In this document: in pieces, positions 1-8,179 of the stretch
Numbering within the stretch: the stretch's first letter is position 1
Layout: every line of letters begins with the position of its first letter
NCBI RefSeq assembly: GCF_004421185.1
Contig: NZ_LXQB01000010.1
Coordinates: 55,964 to 119,963, forward strand
Reading direction: 5' to 3'
Length of the DNA stretch: 64,000 nucleotides
From: Methylacidiphilum sp. Yel
GTDB taxonomy: Bacteria; Verrucomicrobiota; Verrucomicrobiia; Methylacidiphilales; Methylacidiphilaceae
Translations under genes and position numbers: made by a program
The notes under the pieces: model-generated
What the model saw: only the letters and a program-made list of their open reading frames with translations
Databases searched by the model: none
Told to the model about the DNA's origin: nothing

Positions 1-2835
1 GGAGGCAACTTGTTTAATCAGACTATTTTTCGAGTCCCCGTTAGGTAAAGGACTATACCTTTCTGGATCTTCACCTCCCTCTCCTGTATTGGATTTGCCT
101 CCAATCCTATTCATAGCAATGGATAGAGTTTCATGAGCTTCAGGGGATAAGGCACCATAAGACATGGCAGCGGTGGTGAATCTTTTCCTGATTTCTTCAA
201 TTTGTTCGACCTCTTCCAGTGGAATGGGGGTTTGTTGACGAAAGGTTAAACAGTCTCTTATTGAAATAGGACCGTTTGAGAGGATGATGTTGGAAAACTT
301 TCTATACTCTTCTATTTGTCCTGCTTTTTCTTTTCCTTTTAAGCCAACATAAACATGTAAAGGGTGAATAGCTTGAGGAATCAAAGCATGTTTTTCACCT
401 TCTCTTTTATAACGGTAATACCCCCAATCCATCAGTTTTGGGGCTTGGTCCCTACTAAATCCCAGCTCATGCCTTTGGATAGCTTCTTTGGCTATTTGCC
501 TGTACGTCAGACCGCCTATGCGAGAAGGGGTATTTTCAAAACAATCATTGATGACTTCTTCCCCAATTCCAAGGGCTTCAAAAAGTTGACTCCCGTGATA
601 ACTAGAGATCGTTGAAATCCCCATTTTTGACATAATTTTTAGGAGGCCTTTTTCTATGGCCGATTTGTAGTTTTTAGCTATTTCCTCTCTTGTCAAATTG
701 CCAAATGCACCATTTTGATGCAGACTAGAAAAAAGCTCCAGACAAAGGTATGGATTTACTGCTGTTGCCCCATAGCCGATTAGACAAGCAAAATGATGAA
801 CATCGCGGCATTCCCCCGTTTCGCATATTATAGAGAGTTTGGTCCGCTTCCCAACCCTAATCAGGTGATGATGAACAGCCCCTACCACAAGCAGCATAGG
901 GAGAGGAGCAAGCTCTTTGGATGGTACTTTGTCTGACAAGATGAGAATGGCTATGCCTTCCTCGGCAGCTTCTTCAGCCTCCATTTTAATTTCCCAAAGC
1001 CTAGATAGAAAGGCTTCTTCTGAACCATTGACAGGGAAAAGACATTGGATAGTCCTTGCTTGCAAGGATGGCTCTGGTCTAGACCTTAAGTCTTCAAGCT
1101 CTTCATTGAAAAGAAAAGGCGAGCTTAGGCGAATGACTTCATGATCTATAGGGCCTCTAAAAAGCCATTGCGGTAGTCGACCACACCAATTTTCTAAAGA
1201 CATCACGAGTTTTTCTCGTATAGGATCAATTGGCGGATTGGTTACTTGTGCGAAAAGTTGTCTAAAATACCAATAAAGAATTTTCGGTTTGTCCGAAAGA
1301 ATTGCTATTGGGGCATCATCTCCCATGGAGCCAACCGCTTCTTCAGCTTTTTGAGCCATCGGTTTTAGAACATATTGAATTTCCTCTTCGTCATATCCAA
1401 AACACAAAAGCTTTTTGTTAAGTTCTTCAGGGTCATTGTGGAAAGGATCTGCAAAGAAAATTCTTTTTCCTATTTTGCGTTGAGAGTTTCTTAAGAACAG
1501 ACTGTAAGGGTATTTAGAGCTAACCTGTTCTTTAATTTCTTTATTCCTAAGAACTTTTTTAGCTTCGAGATCAATGGCGATGATTTCTCCTGGACCAAGT
1601 CTTCCTTTTTCAATGACAGTTTTCTCATCGATCTTTCCGATCCCTGCTTCAGATCCAAGGATAAACAAACCATCGGAAGTAATCCTAAAACGGGAGGGAC
1701 GAAGCCCGTTGCGATCCAGACAAGCACCGACAATTTTTCCATCGCTAAATACCAGAGCTGCGGGGCCATCCCAGGGCTCTGAAAAAAGTTCATGATAAAG
1801 ATAAAAATTTTTTAACTCTTCTGGAATGTGCTTTTCAGCCTGCCATGCAGCAGGGACAAGCATGAGGATAGCCTCTAAAGTATCCCTTCCGGAAAGAGTG
1901 AGGAACTCAAAAACATGATCAAGACTTGCTGAATCACTTGTTCCAGGTGGAATGATTGGTAGCAGGTTTTCAATCTCATTTCCCCAAGGTTCACACATTT
2001 CAAGCGTTTTTTCTCTTGCCTTGGTCCATAATCGGTTCCCCTGAATCGTGTTGATTTCCCCATTGTGGGCAAGCATTCGAAACGGCTGGGAAAGAAACCA
2101 CGAGGGGAAAGTGTTCGTGCTATACCTTTGATGGTAAATAGCGAAGGGAGTTTTGAAAAGAGGATCGTGGAGATCAGTATAGAATTTTTGGAGTTGAGGA
2201 GAGACAAAAAGCCCTTTGTATACGATTGTTTTAGAAGAAAAGGAAGGAATATAAAAATCTTTAATATTTTGTTGAGCGATTTTATTTTCAATTTTTTTTC
2301 GACATAGAAAAAGGAGCTGTTCAAAAGCCAACGAATCTAGAGAGCGATCTAGAGGTTTTGCCAAGAGAATCTGTTCGATGTGAGGACAGGTTCTTTGTGC
2401 TTTGTCGCCAAGAGCATCCATATGGATGGGAACAAGACGCCATCCCAAAATATATAAGCCCTGTTCAAGAACAGTCTCCTCTATAATCTTTTTACAATGG
2501 ACTTGCGCATATAGATCTTTGGAGGGAAGAAAACAGAAACCAACAGCCAAATCTTCGTTTTTAAAAAGATGGTGCCCTGATTTCTCTATTTCCGGACGCA
2601 AAAGATCATAGGGGATCTTGGTCATGACCCCAGCCCCATCTCCTGTTTTCATGTCAGCATCAATAGCTCCTCTGTGAGAAAGGGCACAGACGCATTGAAG
2701 AGCGGCATCTAAGATTTGGTAAGTCGAATTCCCATGGATATCCGCTACAAAACCTACTCCACAACTTGACCGCTCCATCTGTTCAATCCAAAGTGGTGGA
2801 ATCGATTTATTATCTAAAAATTTTGCAAAATGCAT
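1..2835 (-). CDS. gltB: Glutamate synthase large subunit, 5' part (cut by window edge)
   Basis: Makes glutamate from glutamine and 2-oxoglutarate (GOGAT, ammonia assimilation, cytoplasm). Read from ATG at 2835, the frame stays open to the window edge, giving 945 of roughly 1500 residues. It starts MHFAKFLDNKSI and reaches ERSSCGVGFVADIHG; Cys25 is the expected nucleophile of the class II glutamine amidotransferase domain, so a 24-residue propeptide is probably removed. Further class II landmarks follow: SHRGAIDADMKTGDGAG, YHQRYSTNTFPSW and LAHNGEINTIQGN. The linking domain ends near YGALSPEAHETLS, the start of the FMN-binding synthase domain. That domain and its Fe-S cysteines lie outside the window. 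Identity is clear; the rest of the gene cannot be judged. Confidence 0.95.
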   Translation of the reverse strand, partial: MHFAKFLDNKSIPPLWIEQMERSSCGVGFVADIHGNSTYQILDAALQCVCALSHRGAIDADMKTGDGAGVMTKIPYDLLRPEIEKSGHHLFKNEDLAVGFCFLPSKDLYAQVHCKKIIEETVLEQGLYILGWRLVPIHMDALGDKAQRTCPHIEQILLAKPLDRSLDSLAFEQLLFLCRKKIENKIAQQNIKDFYIPSFSSKTIVYKGLFVSPQLQKFYTDLHDPLFKTPFAIYHQRYSTNTFPSWFLSQPFRMLAHNGEINTIQGNRLWTKAREKTLEMCEPWGNEIENLLPIIPPGTSDSASLDHVFEFLTLSGRDTLEAILMLVPAAWQAEKHIPEELKNFYLYHELFSEPWDGPAALVFSDGKIVGACLDRNGLRPSRFRITSDGLFILGSEAGIGKIDEKTVIEKGRLGPGEIIAIDLEAKKVLRNKEIKEQVSSKYPYSLFLRNSQRKIGKRIFFADPFHNDPEELNKKLLCFGYDEEEIQYVLKPMAQKAEEAVGSMGDDAPIAILSDKPKILYWYFRQLFAQVTNPPIDPIREKLVMSLENWCGRLPQWLFRGPIDHEVIRLSSPFLFNEELEDLRSRPEPSLQARTIQCLFPVNGSEEAFLSRLWEIKMEAEEAAEEGIAILILSDKVPSKELAPLPMLLVVGAVHHHLIRVGKRTKLSIICETGECRDVHHFACLIGYGATAVNPYLCLELFSSLHQNGAFGNLTREEIAKNYKSAIEKGLLKIMSKMGISTISSYHGSQLFEALGIGEEVINDCFENTPSRIGGLTYRQIAKEAIQRHELGFSRDQAPKLMDWGYYRYKREGEKHALIPQAIHPLHVYVGLKGKEKAGQIEEYRKFSNIILSNGPISIRDCLTFRQQTPIPLEEVEQIEEIRKRFTTAAMSYGALSPEAHETLSIAMNRIGGKSNTGEGGEDPERYSPLPNGDSKNSLIKQVAS

Positions 2836-3442
2836 GTTGTGTTAATTCTAGGTATCTTTTCGAAAGTGGCAAGATACAGGTTTGTTTTTTTTCTTATATA
2901 ATTTGATGAATAAAAAATATTCATTAAAAAAGTCCTATCGCCTCCCCATTGAGGCTGACTGAAAGTTGCATTGCGGTTGGCTAAGTAGGTCTGACTCAAT
3001 GCAGGAAGAAGCAGGAGGGATTTGTGATTGTTTTATAGCAAATAAAAAAAAATCGGTCATTTGCTTTTAAAAAAGGGGATGAGTGGATGAGAAAAATTCT
3101 AAGCATTAACGAAGAGTCTACTCACCAAACGGCTATCAACTTTTTGGAAGGGATCCTTTAGCCATGCTTCCACTTGGCATTGCTTTTTTATTCAGGAAAA
3201 AACGGGCTTATCAAGCCAAAGGTAAAGCTTTTGAGTTCCAAAGGAGCTGAGTAGTGTAAAGTGCAACGTGGTGGAGGGGGATCAGGCAAGAACTTCTAAG
3301 AGAATTGCTTAGAAGGAAAGAGAAAAGCAGCGACTGCTTGGATGCCAGATTTTTTGCTGAATAGATAGCAAGAGCCACCCTATATGTTTGTCTTTTTTTA
3401 AGCTAGATTACTGATAAATTTTACTTATAAGGAAAATTCAAT
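2836..3442. other. Intergenic region between gltB and trpA
   Basis: About 600 bases without a convincing gene. It must hold the gltB promoter (minus strand) and the trpA promoter (plus strand). Two inverted repeats are visible: ATGAATA/TATTCAT at 2906-2924 and CTTCTAAG/CTTAGAAG at 3293-3315. Neither has a following T-run. A 24-codon reading frame near 3087-3161 is too short and featureless to call. I see no tryptophan-rich leader peptide, so no attenuator is proposed. Confidence 0.5.
2906..2924. repeat. AT-rich perfect inverted repeat upstream of gltB
   Basis: Arms ATGAATA and TATTCAT (7 bp, perfect) around a loop of five A. It sits about 70-90 bp upstream of the gltB start and could be a regulator site. 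An AT-rich region makes chance likely. Confidence 0.3.
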
Positions 3443-4255
3443 ATGATAGGCAGAATTGAAAAGACTTTTTTAGAATTACAGAAGGATAGAATCAAAGCTT
3501 TTATTCCATTTGTAATGGCTGGAGATCCAACTCCTGAAGTATTCCTTAATATAGTGGAAATTCTTGAGGAAGCTGGGGCAGATATCTTAGAAGTAGGTAT
3601 CCCCTTTTCAGATCCTTTAGCGGATGGCCCCATAATCCAACAGTCGGCTTTCCGAGCTCTAAAGGGGGGAATGCATATCGATCGGGTTTTTTCTCTTTTG
3701 AATATCATCCGAAAGAAATCGAATATTCCAATTGTTCTTTTTTCCTATTTAAACCCAATTTTTCGTTATGGCATAGAACGGTTTGCTGCTCAAGCCTATG
3801 ATAATGGTGCAGATGGGGTATTGATCGTCGATCTACCCCCGGAAGAATCTCTTGAGGGAATCAATTTTTTGGAAAAAAAATTAGATCGAATTTTGCTTGT
3901 TACCCCTGCAACCTCTCCGCTTAGAAAAAAGAGGATAGCGGAAAGAACCAGGGGATTTCTTTATTGCGTTTCGCGTAACGGCATCACTGGCTTACAAAAA
4001 GAACTTTCTAAGGAAGCTTATGAATTGGTAAAATCCATGGAAACTTTAAGCAAAGTGCCACTTTGTGTTGGTTTTGGAGTCTCGACTCCGCATCAGGCAA
4101 AAACAGTAGCATCCTATGCCGATGGAGTGGTCGTGGGTAGCGCGTTAGTTGATGAATTAGCTCGGATCGTGGAAGGCAAAAGTACCTTAGAGAAATTTAA
4201 GGAGTTTGCTTTTTCGCTTGCAAAAAGTATTCATCAAGAGCAAAAAGATAATTAA
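3443..4255 (+). CDS. trpA: Tryptophan synthase alpha subunit
   Basis: Cleaves indole-3-glycerol phosphate to indole and glyceraldehyde 3-phosphate, passing indole to TrpB. 270 residues, normal length for this TIM barrel. The catalytic pair is present as Glu50 and Asp61 in LEVGIPFSDPLADGP, matching Glu49/Asp60 of the Salmonella enzyme. The phosphate-binding end GFGVSTPHQA and VVGSALVD is also intact. AAGGAAAATTCAAT lies just before the ATG. trpB is not next to it; the downstream neighbour is ruvX, 27 bp away, so trp genes are not clustered here. Confidence 0.95.
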   Translation: MIGRIEKTFLELQKDRIKAFIPFVMAGDPTPEVFLNIVEILEEAGADILEVGIPFSDPLADGPIIQQSAFRALKGGMHIDRVFSLLNIIRKKSNIPIVLFSYLNPIFRYGIERFAAQAYDNGADGVLIVDLPPEESLEGINFLEKKLDRILLVTPATSPLRKKRIAERTRGFLYCVSRNGITGLQKELSKEAYELVKSMETLSKVPLCVGFGVSTPHQAKTVASYADGVVVGSALVDELARIVEGKSTLEKFKEFAFSLAKSIHQEQKDN

Positions 4256-4282
4256 TCATTGTGAAAGGAAAAAGTAGAAACA

Positions 4283-4723
4283 ATGTCTATTTTGTCCTTA
4301 GATTATGGAACGAAGCATATTGGATTAGCCATCAGTGATGAGACATTGTCCATTGCTGTTCCTCTGGATCCATTGCAGGCTGAACCATTTGGAAAGTTTA
4401 TTGGAAAGCTTAAAGAAACGATAAGGCAGTTTGAAGTTAGCCTTATTATTGTCGGTTTACCAAGAAACATGGATGGTTCCTATGGGATTGCGGCAGAAAA
4501 GGTCAAACAGTTTGTCTTTAAACTTAGGCAATGGATTCAAATCCCTGTGGAATTTCAAGACGAGAGACTGAGCACGAAGCTTGCAGATAGACTATTGACT
4601 GAAAGAGGCTGCCACGGAAAAGAAAAGAAAAGAAGGATTGACAGTTGTGCGGCTGCAGTTGTACTACAATCCTACTTGGATGGGCTGCTTTTAAAAGAAA
4701 AAAAAGCAAGAAGTGTTGTTTAA
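4283..4723 (+). CDS. ruvX: Putative pre-16S rRNA nuclease / Holliday junction resolvase-like protein
   Basis: YqgF/RuvX family, RNase H-fold nuclease; in E. coli the protein acts in maturing the 5' end of 16S rRNA. 146 residues, typical size. First acidic residue Asp7 in LSLDYGTKHIGLA, glycine-rich GLPRNMDGSYG, then DERLST and the final acidic residue in RIDSCAAAVVLQSYL. All three catalytic regions are therefore present. It lies 27 bp after trpA and 21 bp before a barrel protein, likely cotranscribed. Confidence 0.92.
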   Translation: MSILSLDYGTKHIGLAISDETLSIAVPLDPLQAEPFGKFIGKLKETIRQFEVSLIIVGLPRNMDGSYGIAAEKVKQFVFKLRQWIQIPVEFQDERLSTKLADRLLTERGCHGKEKKRRIDSCAAAVVLQSYLDGLLLKEKKARSVV

Positions 4724-4744
4724 CATTTTGATAAGAGAAAACAG

Positions 4745-5428
4745 ATGCGCTTTTTATGTTCTTTTCTACTAGGCTTGGCTATTTTATTGCCTATGCTTTT
4801 GAAGGCTAATCCTGGAGGAGCTAACTATTCAGAAGGAAGTGGGCAGAAAGTAGAAAATGTTTCTTTGAAGACAGAAGAAATTCCAGAAGTGGCTCTTTTC
4901 AAAGAAGGTGCTAACGAAATTATGTTTATGGCTGGAGGCCTTTTTTCTACAGGTTCTGGTAATGGAAGATATACTTTTAATGAAATTCCCACCTTAACCT
5001 ATTGGGGGTGGATGTTGACTACTCCGGACAAAGGGGGCATTTTGCGCGGGAATCTCGAATTGCTTGTTGGCCTTTATGCTAGCGCCATAGAAAAAGGCTT
5101 TGGCAGTACTGTTATAGGTCCTCAAATTATGGTTAGGTACAATTTTGTACAGCCTGATAGTCGTTTTATCCCTTTTATTGAAGGAGGCTTAGGATTCGTT
5201 TATAACGATGCCTATACGGTCAAGACTCAATCAATGGTTGGACAGGTAATAGAATTTACCCCACAATTGGGTGCTGGTTGCAGATACATGCTTGATACGC
5301 ATTGGTCTTTTAATTTTGAGCTTCTTTTTCATCATATGTCTAATGCGGACATGGCAAGCAGAAATATTGGGGTTAATGAGTTGGGCGGAATGATCGGATT
5401 TTCTTATCTCTTGGGTCGGCCACATTGA
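4745..5428 (+). CDS. PagL-like acyloxyacyl hydrolase family outer-membrane barrel
   Basis: 227 residues with a signal peptide (MRFLCSFLLGLAILLPMLLKA) and beta-barrel character after it. The C-terminal part holds the lipid A 3-O-deacylase family motif as FHHMSNADMASRNIGVN: His197 and Ser199 fit the catalytic His and Ser of PagL. The position where PagL has its catalytic Glu appears as Asn211, with Glu212 next to it, so deacylase activity is uncertain. If active it would trim lipid A acyl chains in the outer membrane. Its stop overlaps the TTG start of truA (TTGA), which implies translational coupling between two unrelated functions. Confidence 0.75.
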   Translation: MRFLCSFLLGLAILLPMLLKANPGGANYSEGSGQKVENVSLKTEEIPEVALFKEGANEIMFMAGGLFSTGSGNGRYTFNEIPTLTYWGWMLTTPDKGGILRGNLELLVGLYASAIEKGFGSTVIGPQIMVRYNFVQPDSRFIPFIEGGLGFVYNDAYTVKTQSMVGQVIEFTPQLGAGCRYMLDTHWSFNFELLFHHMSNADMASRNIGVNELGGMIGFSYLLGRPH

Positions 5429-6198
5429 ATCTTCCTTTAGTCGGTTATAAGTTAATTCTTTCTTATTGCGGTACTGGCTTTCGGGGCTGGCAAAAGCAAG
5501 GCCAATTACCTACAGTCCAGCGCTTTCTTGAAGAAGCTGTAGCTAAAATATGGGAAACAAACATTCATGTTGAGGGAGCTAGCAGGACGGATGCTGGCGT
5601 TCATGCCAAGGGGCAGGTCGCTTCTTTTATCGCTCCCAGAAAACATGAGGCAGAGGTAGTACAACGAGCATTGAATTATTATTTACCTGATACAATTAGG
5701 GTTTTACATGTTCGAGTTGTCTCTAAAGAGTTTCATGCCCGTTTTCATGCCATTTCCAAAACATATCAATATTGGATATGGAATGATCCAGTGATGGATC
5801 CTTTTTATCTCTGGCGAGCCTGGCATATTCCAAGGCAGCTGGACATAAAAGGGATGAATGAAGCTACAAGGCTTTTTGTAGGCAAAAAAGATTTTGCTTC
5901 TTTTGTTAGCTACCCTGGTTTTGTCTTGAAAGATACAACAAAGACTGTTTTCGACTGTGGCTTTACCGTCCAAGGGCAATTGTGCCTTTTTACGATCAAA
6001 GCCGATGGGTTTCTTTATAGAATGGTCAGAAATATTGTAGGAGCGTTAGTGAAAATAGGATTAGGTCGATTGGATCTTGAAAAGTTAAAAGTGATTTTTG
6101 AAAGCAAAAATAGGAAGCTTTCTCCTGCCTCTGCCCCTCCATGGGGCTTGTATCTCATGAAAGTCGATTATCCTCCGGATATGGAGATAAATCATTAA
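5425..6198 (+). CDS. truA: tRNA pseudouridine(38-40) synthase
   Basis: Converts U38-U40 in tRNA anticodon arms to pseudouridine. 257 residues, full length. Catalytic Asp57 lies in GASRTDAGVHAKGQ, and the second family stretch is DGFLYRMVRNIVGALVKIG. The start is TTG at 5425, overlapping the previous stop by 3 nt; no better start is seen before the conserved YKLILSYCGTGFRGWQ. Followed by an unusually AT-rich spacer. Confidence 0.95.
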   Translation: MNLPLVGYKLILSYCGTGFRGWQKQGQLPTVQRFLEEAVAKIWETNIHVEGASRTDAGVHAKGQVASFIAPRKHEAEVVQRALNYYLPDTIRVLHVRVVSKEFHARFHAISKTYQYWIWNDPVMDPFYLWRAWHIPRQLDIKGMNEATRLFVGKKDFASFVSYPGFVLKDTTKTVFDCGFTVQGQLCLFTIKADGFLYRMVRNIVGALVKIGLGRLDLEKLKVIFESKNRKLSPASAPPWGLYLMKVDYPPDMEINH

Positions 6199-6342
6199 AA
6201 TAATTTATTAGTCTATTAGTTTATTTAGAATAATTATAATAATTTTAATGTATAATAATATCTAAATATATTTTTATTTGACATAATATAAGATAATATC
6301 AATATTCAATGTATTAAAATAATAAATGAAAGGAGGATTTAT
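6199..6342 (+). promoter_or_regulatory. Very AT-rich spacer with possible promoter and strong ribosome site
   Basis: Almost pure A/T from about 6199 to 6328. TTGACA occurs at 6278-6283, with a weak -10 candidate (AATATT) 17 nt downstream. A strong Shine-Dalgarno AAGGAGG at 6330-6336 sits 6 nt before the ATG at 6343, much better than most genes here. This suggests an independently and possibly strongly expressed gene. Confidence 0.45.
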
Positions 6343-6804
6343 ATGCCTGAACCTTTAATAGTTCAGAATAGGGAGCATACTTTAAAAAAAGGAGGGATTG
6401 ATATTGTTCCTCTACTCCGTCTTTTTGCTTTAGTGTATTGCTGGATAGCTGTACCTGCGCTTTTGGCTTATTTTTATGAAATGACAGCTAGAGCCGGGGC
6501 AGATCATCTTTTCATATTCCAGAGAATTGTGCAGAGGAACTTCTATTTGTTGATAGCTGATGGCAGTTTGATTGCCCTCGCTCTGCTTTTGCTTATGAGG
6601 ACGAAAGAATCTGATCAGACCACTTCAAGCCAAAGCCTCCTTCCCTTTTGGGGTACCCTTTGGATTGGGTATATTGTTGCAAGGCTATCCACTCCGGGGC
6701 ATATCCCAATGAACCTGTGGATGGGAATATATGCACTCTTTTTAGCCCTAATTGTAGTTGCTTTCAATGAACTTTTCTGTAAAGGAATAAAGAAAAAAAT
6801 ATAA
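6343..6804 (+). CDS. Unknown four-helix membrane protein
   Basis: 153 residues, not recognised. A charged N-terminal 20 residues (MPEPLIVQNREHTLKKGG) is followed by about four hydrophobic stretches: LLRLFALVYCWIAVPALLAY, LLIADGSLIALALLLL, FWGTLWIGYIVAR and LWMGIYALFLALIVVAF. It ends in a basic tail KGIKKKI. It has its own promoter-like spacer, a strong Shine-Dalgarno and its own terminator, so it is probably a single-gene unit. Function unknown. Confidence 0.8.
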   Translation: MPEPLIVQNREHTLKKGGIDIVPLLRLFALVYCWIAVPALLAYFYEMTARAGADHLFIFQRIVQRNFYLLIADGSLIALALLLLMRTKESDQTTSSQSLLPFWGTLWIGYIVARLSTPGHIPMNLWMGIYALFLALIVVAFNELFCKGIKKKI

Positions 6805-6813
6805 TGAGTTTGT

Positions 6814-6845
6814 ATTCCCCGCACCATTTGCTAGGTGCGGGGAAT
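6814..6845 (+). terminator. Rho-independent terminator-like hairpin
   Basis: Perfect 12-bp stem, ATTCCCCGCACC and GGTGCGGGGAAT, with an 8-nt loop. A short T-rich stretch (CTTTTTATTTC) follows 6 nt later. It lies 10 nt after the stop of the unknown membrane protein and before trmL. Confidence 0.75.
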
Positions 6846-6865
6846 CGTTAGCTTTTTATTTCAGT

Positions 6866-7366
6866 ATGGAAGGTGATGGATTTGGTTTTGGAATAGTGCT
6901 TGTTGCTCCTCAAATTCCTCAAAATACGGGCAACATTGCAAGAATATGTGCTGCCACAAATTCTGAACTGCATCTTATCGAGCCTCTCGGTTTTTCTTTG
7001 GACAATGTGGCAATGAAAAGGGCAGGGTTAGATTATTGGAAAGCGGTTAAAATATTTCTATGGAAGGGGTGGGATTTCTTTTTAGAAAAACAAAGGGAAC
7101 GGAGATTGTTTTTTTTTGAAACGGGTACTTATCCTCCTTATTTTACAGCTTCTTTTCAACCTCATGACATTTTTGTCTTCGGACGAGAAACAAGGGGCCT
7201 TTCCCGAAGGATTCTTTCTTTGAGTCCTCAGTCCATTTTTTCGATACCTATTCTTAACCCTTCAGTGCGTAGCCTCAATTTAGCTAATTGCGTCTCAATC
7301 ATCCTTTACGAAGCCATAAGGCAAAACTTGCTTCGAAAGAAAATCTCTGCTTTGTGCAAGGAATAG
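6866..7366 (+). CDS. trmL: tRNA (cytidine/uridine-34) 2'-O-methyltransferase, SpoU/TrmH family
   Basis: Small knotted (SPOUT) methyltransferase that methylates the wobble ribose of some leucine tRNAs in E. coli. 166 residues, usual for TrmL/YibK. Family motifs: PQNTGNIARICAATN at the N-terminus, VFGRETRGLSRRIL in the middle, and PSVRSLNLANCVSIILYE at the trefoil-knot end. hisF starts 39 bp downstream on the same strand. Confidence 0.9.
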   Translation: MEGDGFGFGIVLVAPQIPQNTGNIARICAATNSELHLIEPLGFSLDNVAMKRAGLDYWKAVKIFLWKGWDFFLEKQRERRLFFFETGTYPPYFTASFQPHDIFVFGRETRGLSRRILSLSPQSIFSIPILNPSVRSLNLANCVSIILYEAIRQNLLRKKISALCKE

Positions 7367-7405
7367 ATAGACAAAAGGCTTTGTTTTCAACATTATTTTC
7401 CCTGT

Positions 7406-8179
7406 ATGCTTGCAAAAAGAATTATTCCCTGTCTGGATGTTCATGCGGGGAGAGTCACGCGTGGGAAAAAATTTGGAAGAGCCGAATTGGGAGAACTGAC
7501 CGATGTAGGAGACCCGACCCTTTTGGCTTTGAAATATAACGAAGAGGGGGCTGATGAGATCGTCTTTTATGATATAACCGCTAGTCATGAAGGCAGAGGG
7601 GTGTTACTGAACGTTCTAGAATCAGTAGCCCGTCGCTGCTTCATCCCCATCACTGCTGGCGGTGGGATTCGAACCCTAGAAGATATAAGGCAAGTTTTAC
7701 TTTCTGGAGCCGACAAGGTCAGTTTGAATACCGCAGCCTTGGAAAATCCCTCACTCATTGCAGATGGAGCGAAGAAATTTGGTTCTCAATGTATTGTTTT
7801 ATCTATCGATGCCAAACGGAAACAAACTAATATATGGAAAGTATTTAGTCATGGCGGCAGAAAAGAAACGCCTTGGGAAGTTGGCTCATGGGCTATGAAG
7901 GGGGTGGAAATGGGGGCTGGAGAAATAGTTATAAATAGCATTGATGCTGATGGAATGAAGGAGGGCTACGATCTAGATTTAATTAGGAGCTTATCACATA
8001 CAGTTTCGGTTCCAGTAGTAGCCAGCGGAGGGGCAGGGAAAATGGAGGATTTTGCACTAGCCCTGGAAATTGGCCAAGCAGATGCTGTCCTAGCTGCAGG
8101 CGTATTCCATCGTGGTGAAATCCATATAGCCGAGTTAAAAAAATACTTAAAGGAGAGAGGATTGGCTATTCGGATTTGA
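7406..8179 (+). CDS. hisF: Imidazole glycerol phosphate synthase, cyclase subunit
   Basis: Makes IGP and AICAR from PRFAR and ammonia supplied by HisH (histidine pathway). 257 residues. Catalytic Asp11 in IIPCLDVHAGRVTRG and the second Asp in IVLSIDAKR are both there, as is the phosphate site VVASGGAGKMEDF. Its last 33 bp overlap the 3' end of the convergent minus-strand membrane protein gene at 8147-8179. No other his gene is adjacent. Confidence 0.95.
   Translation: MLAKRIIPCLDVHAGRVTRGKKFGRAELGELTDVGDPTLLALKYNEEGADEIVFYDITASHEGRGVLLNVLESVARRCFIPITAGGGIRTLEDIRQVLLSGADKVSLNTAALENPSLIADGAKKFGSQCIVLSIDAKRKQTNIWKVFSHGGRKETPWEVGSWAMKGVEMGAGEIVINSIDADGMKEGYDLDLIRSLSHTVSVPVVASGGAGKMEDFALALEIGQADAVLAAGVFHRGEIHIAELKKYLKERGLAIRI

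Noticed and set aside
1875..2324. 149-codon frame within gltB
   Set aside because: Another minus-strand frame inside gltB, which has continuous homology through the same bases.
3087..3161. 24-codon frame in the gltB-trpA gap, considered as a trp leader peptide
   Set aside because: No tryptophan codons and no attenuator-like stem followed by T-run.
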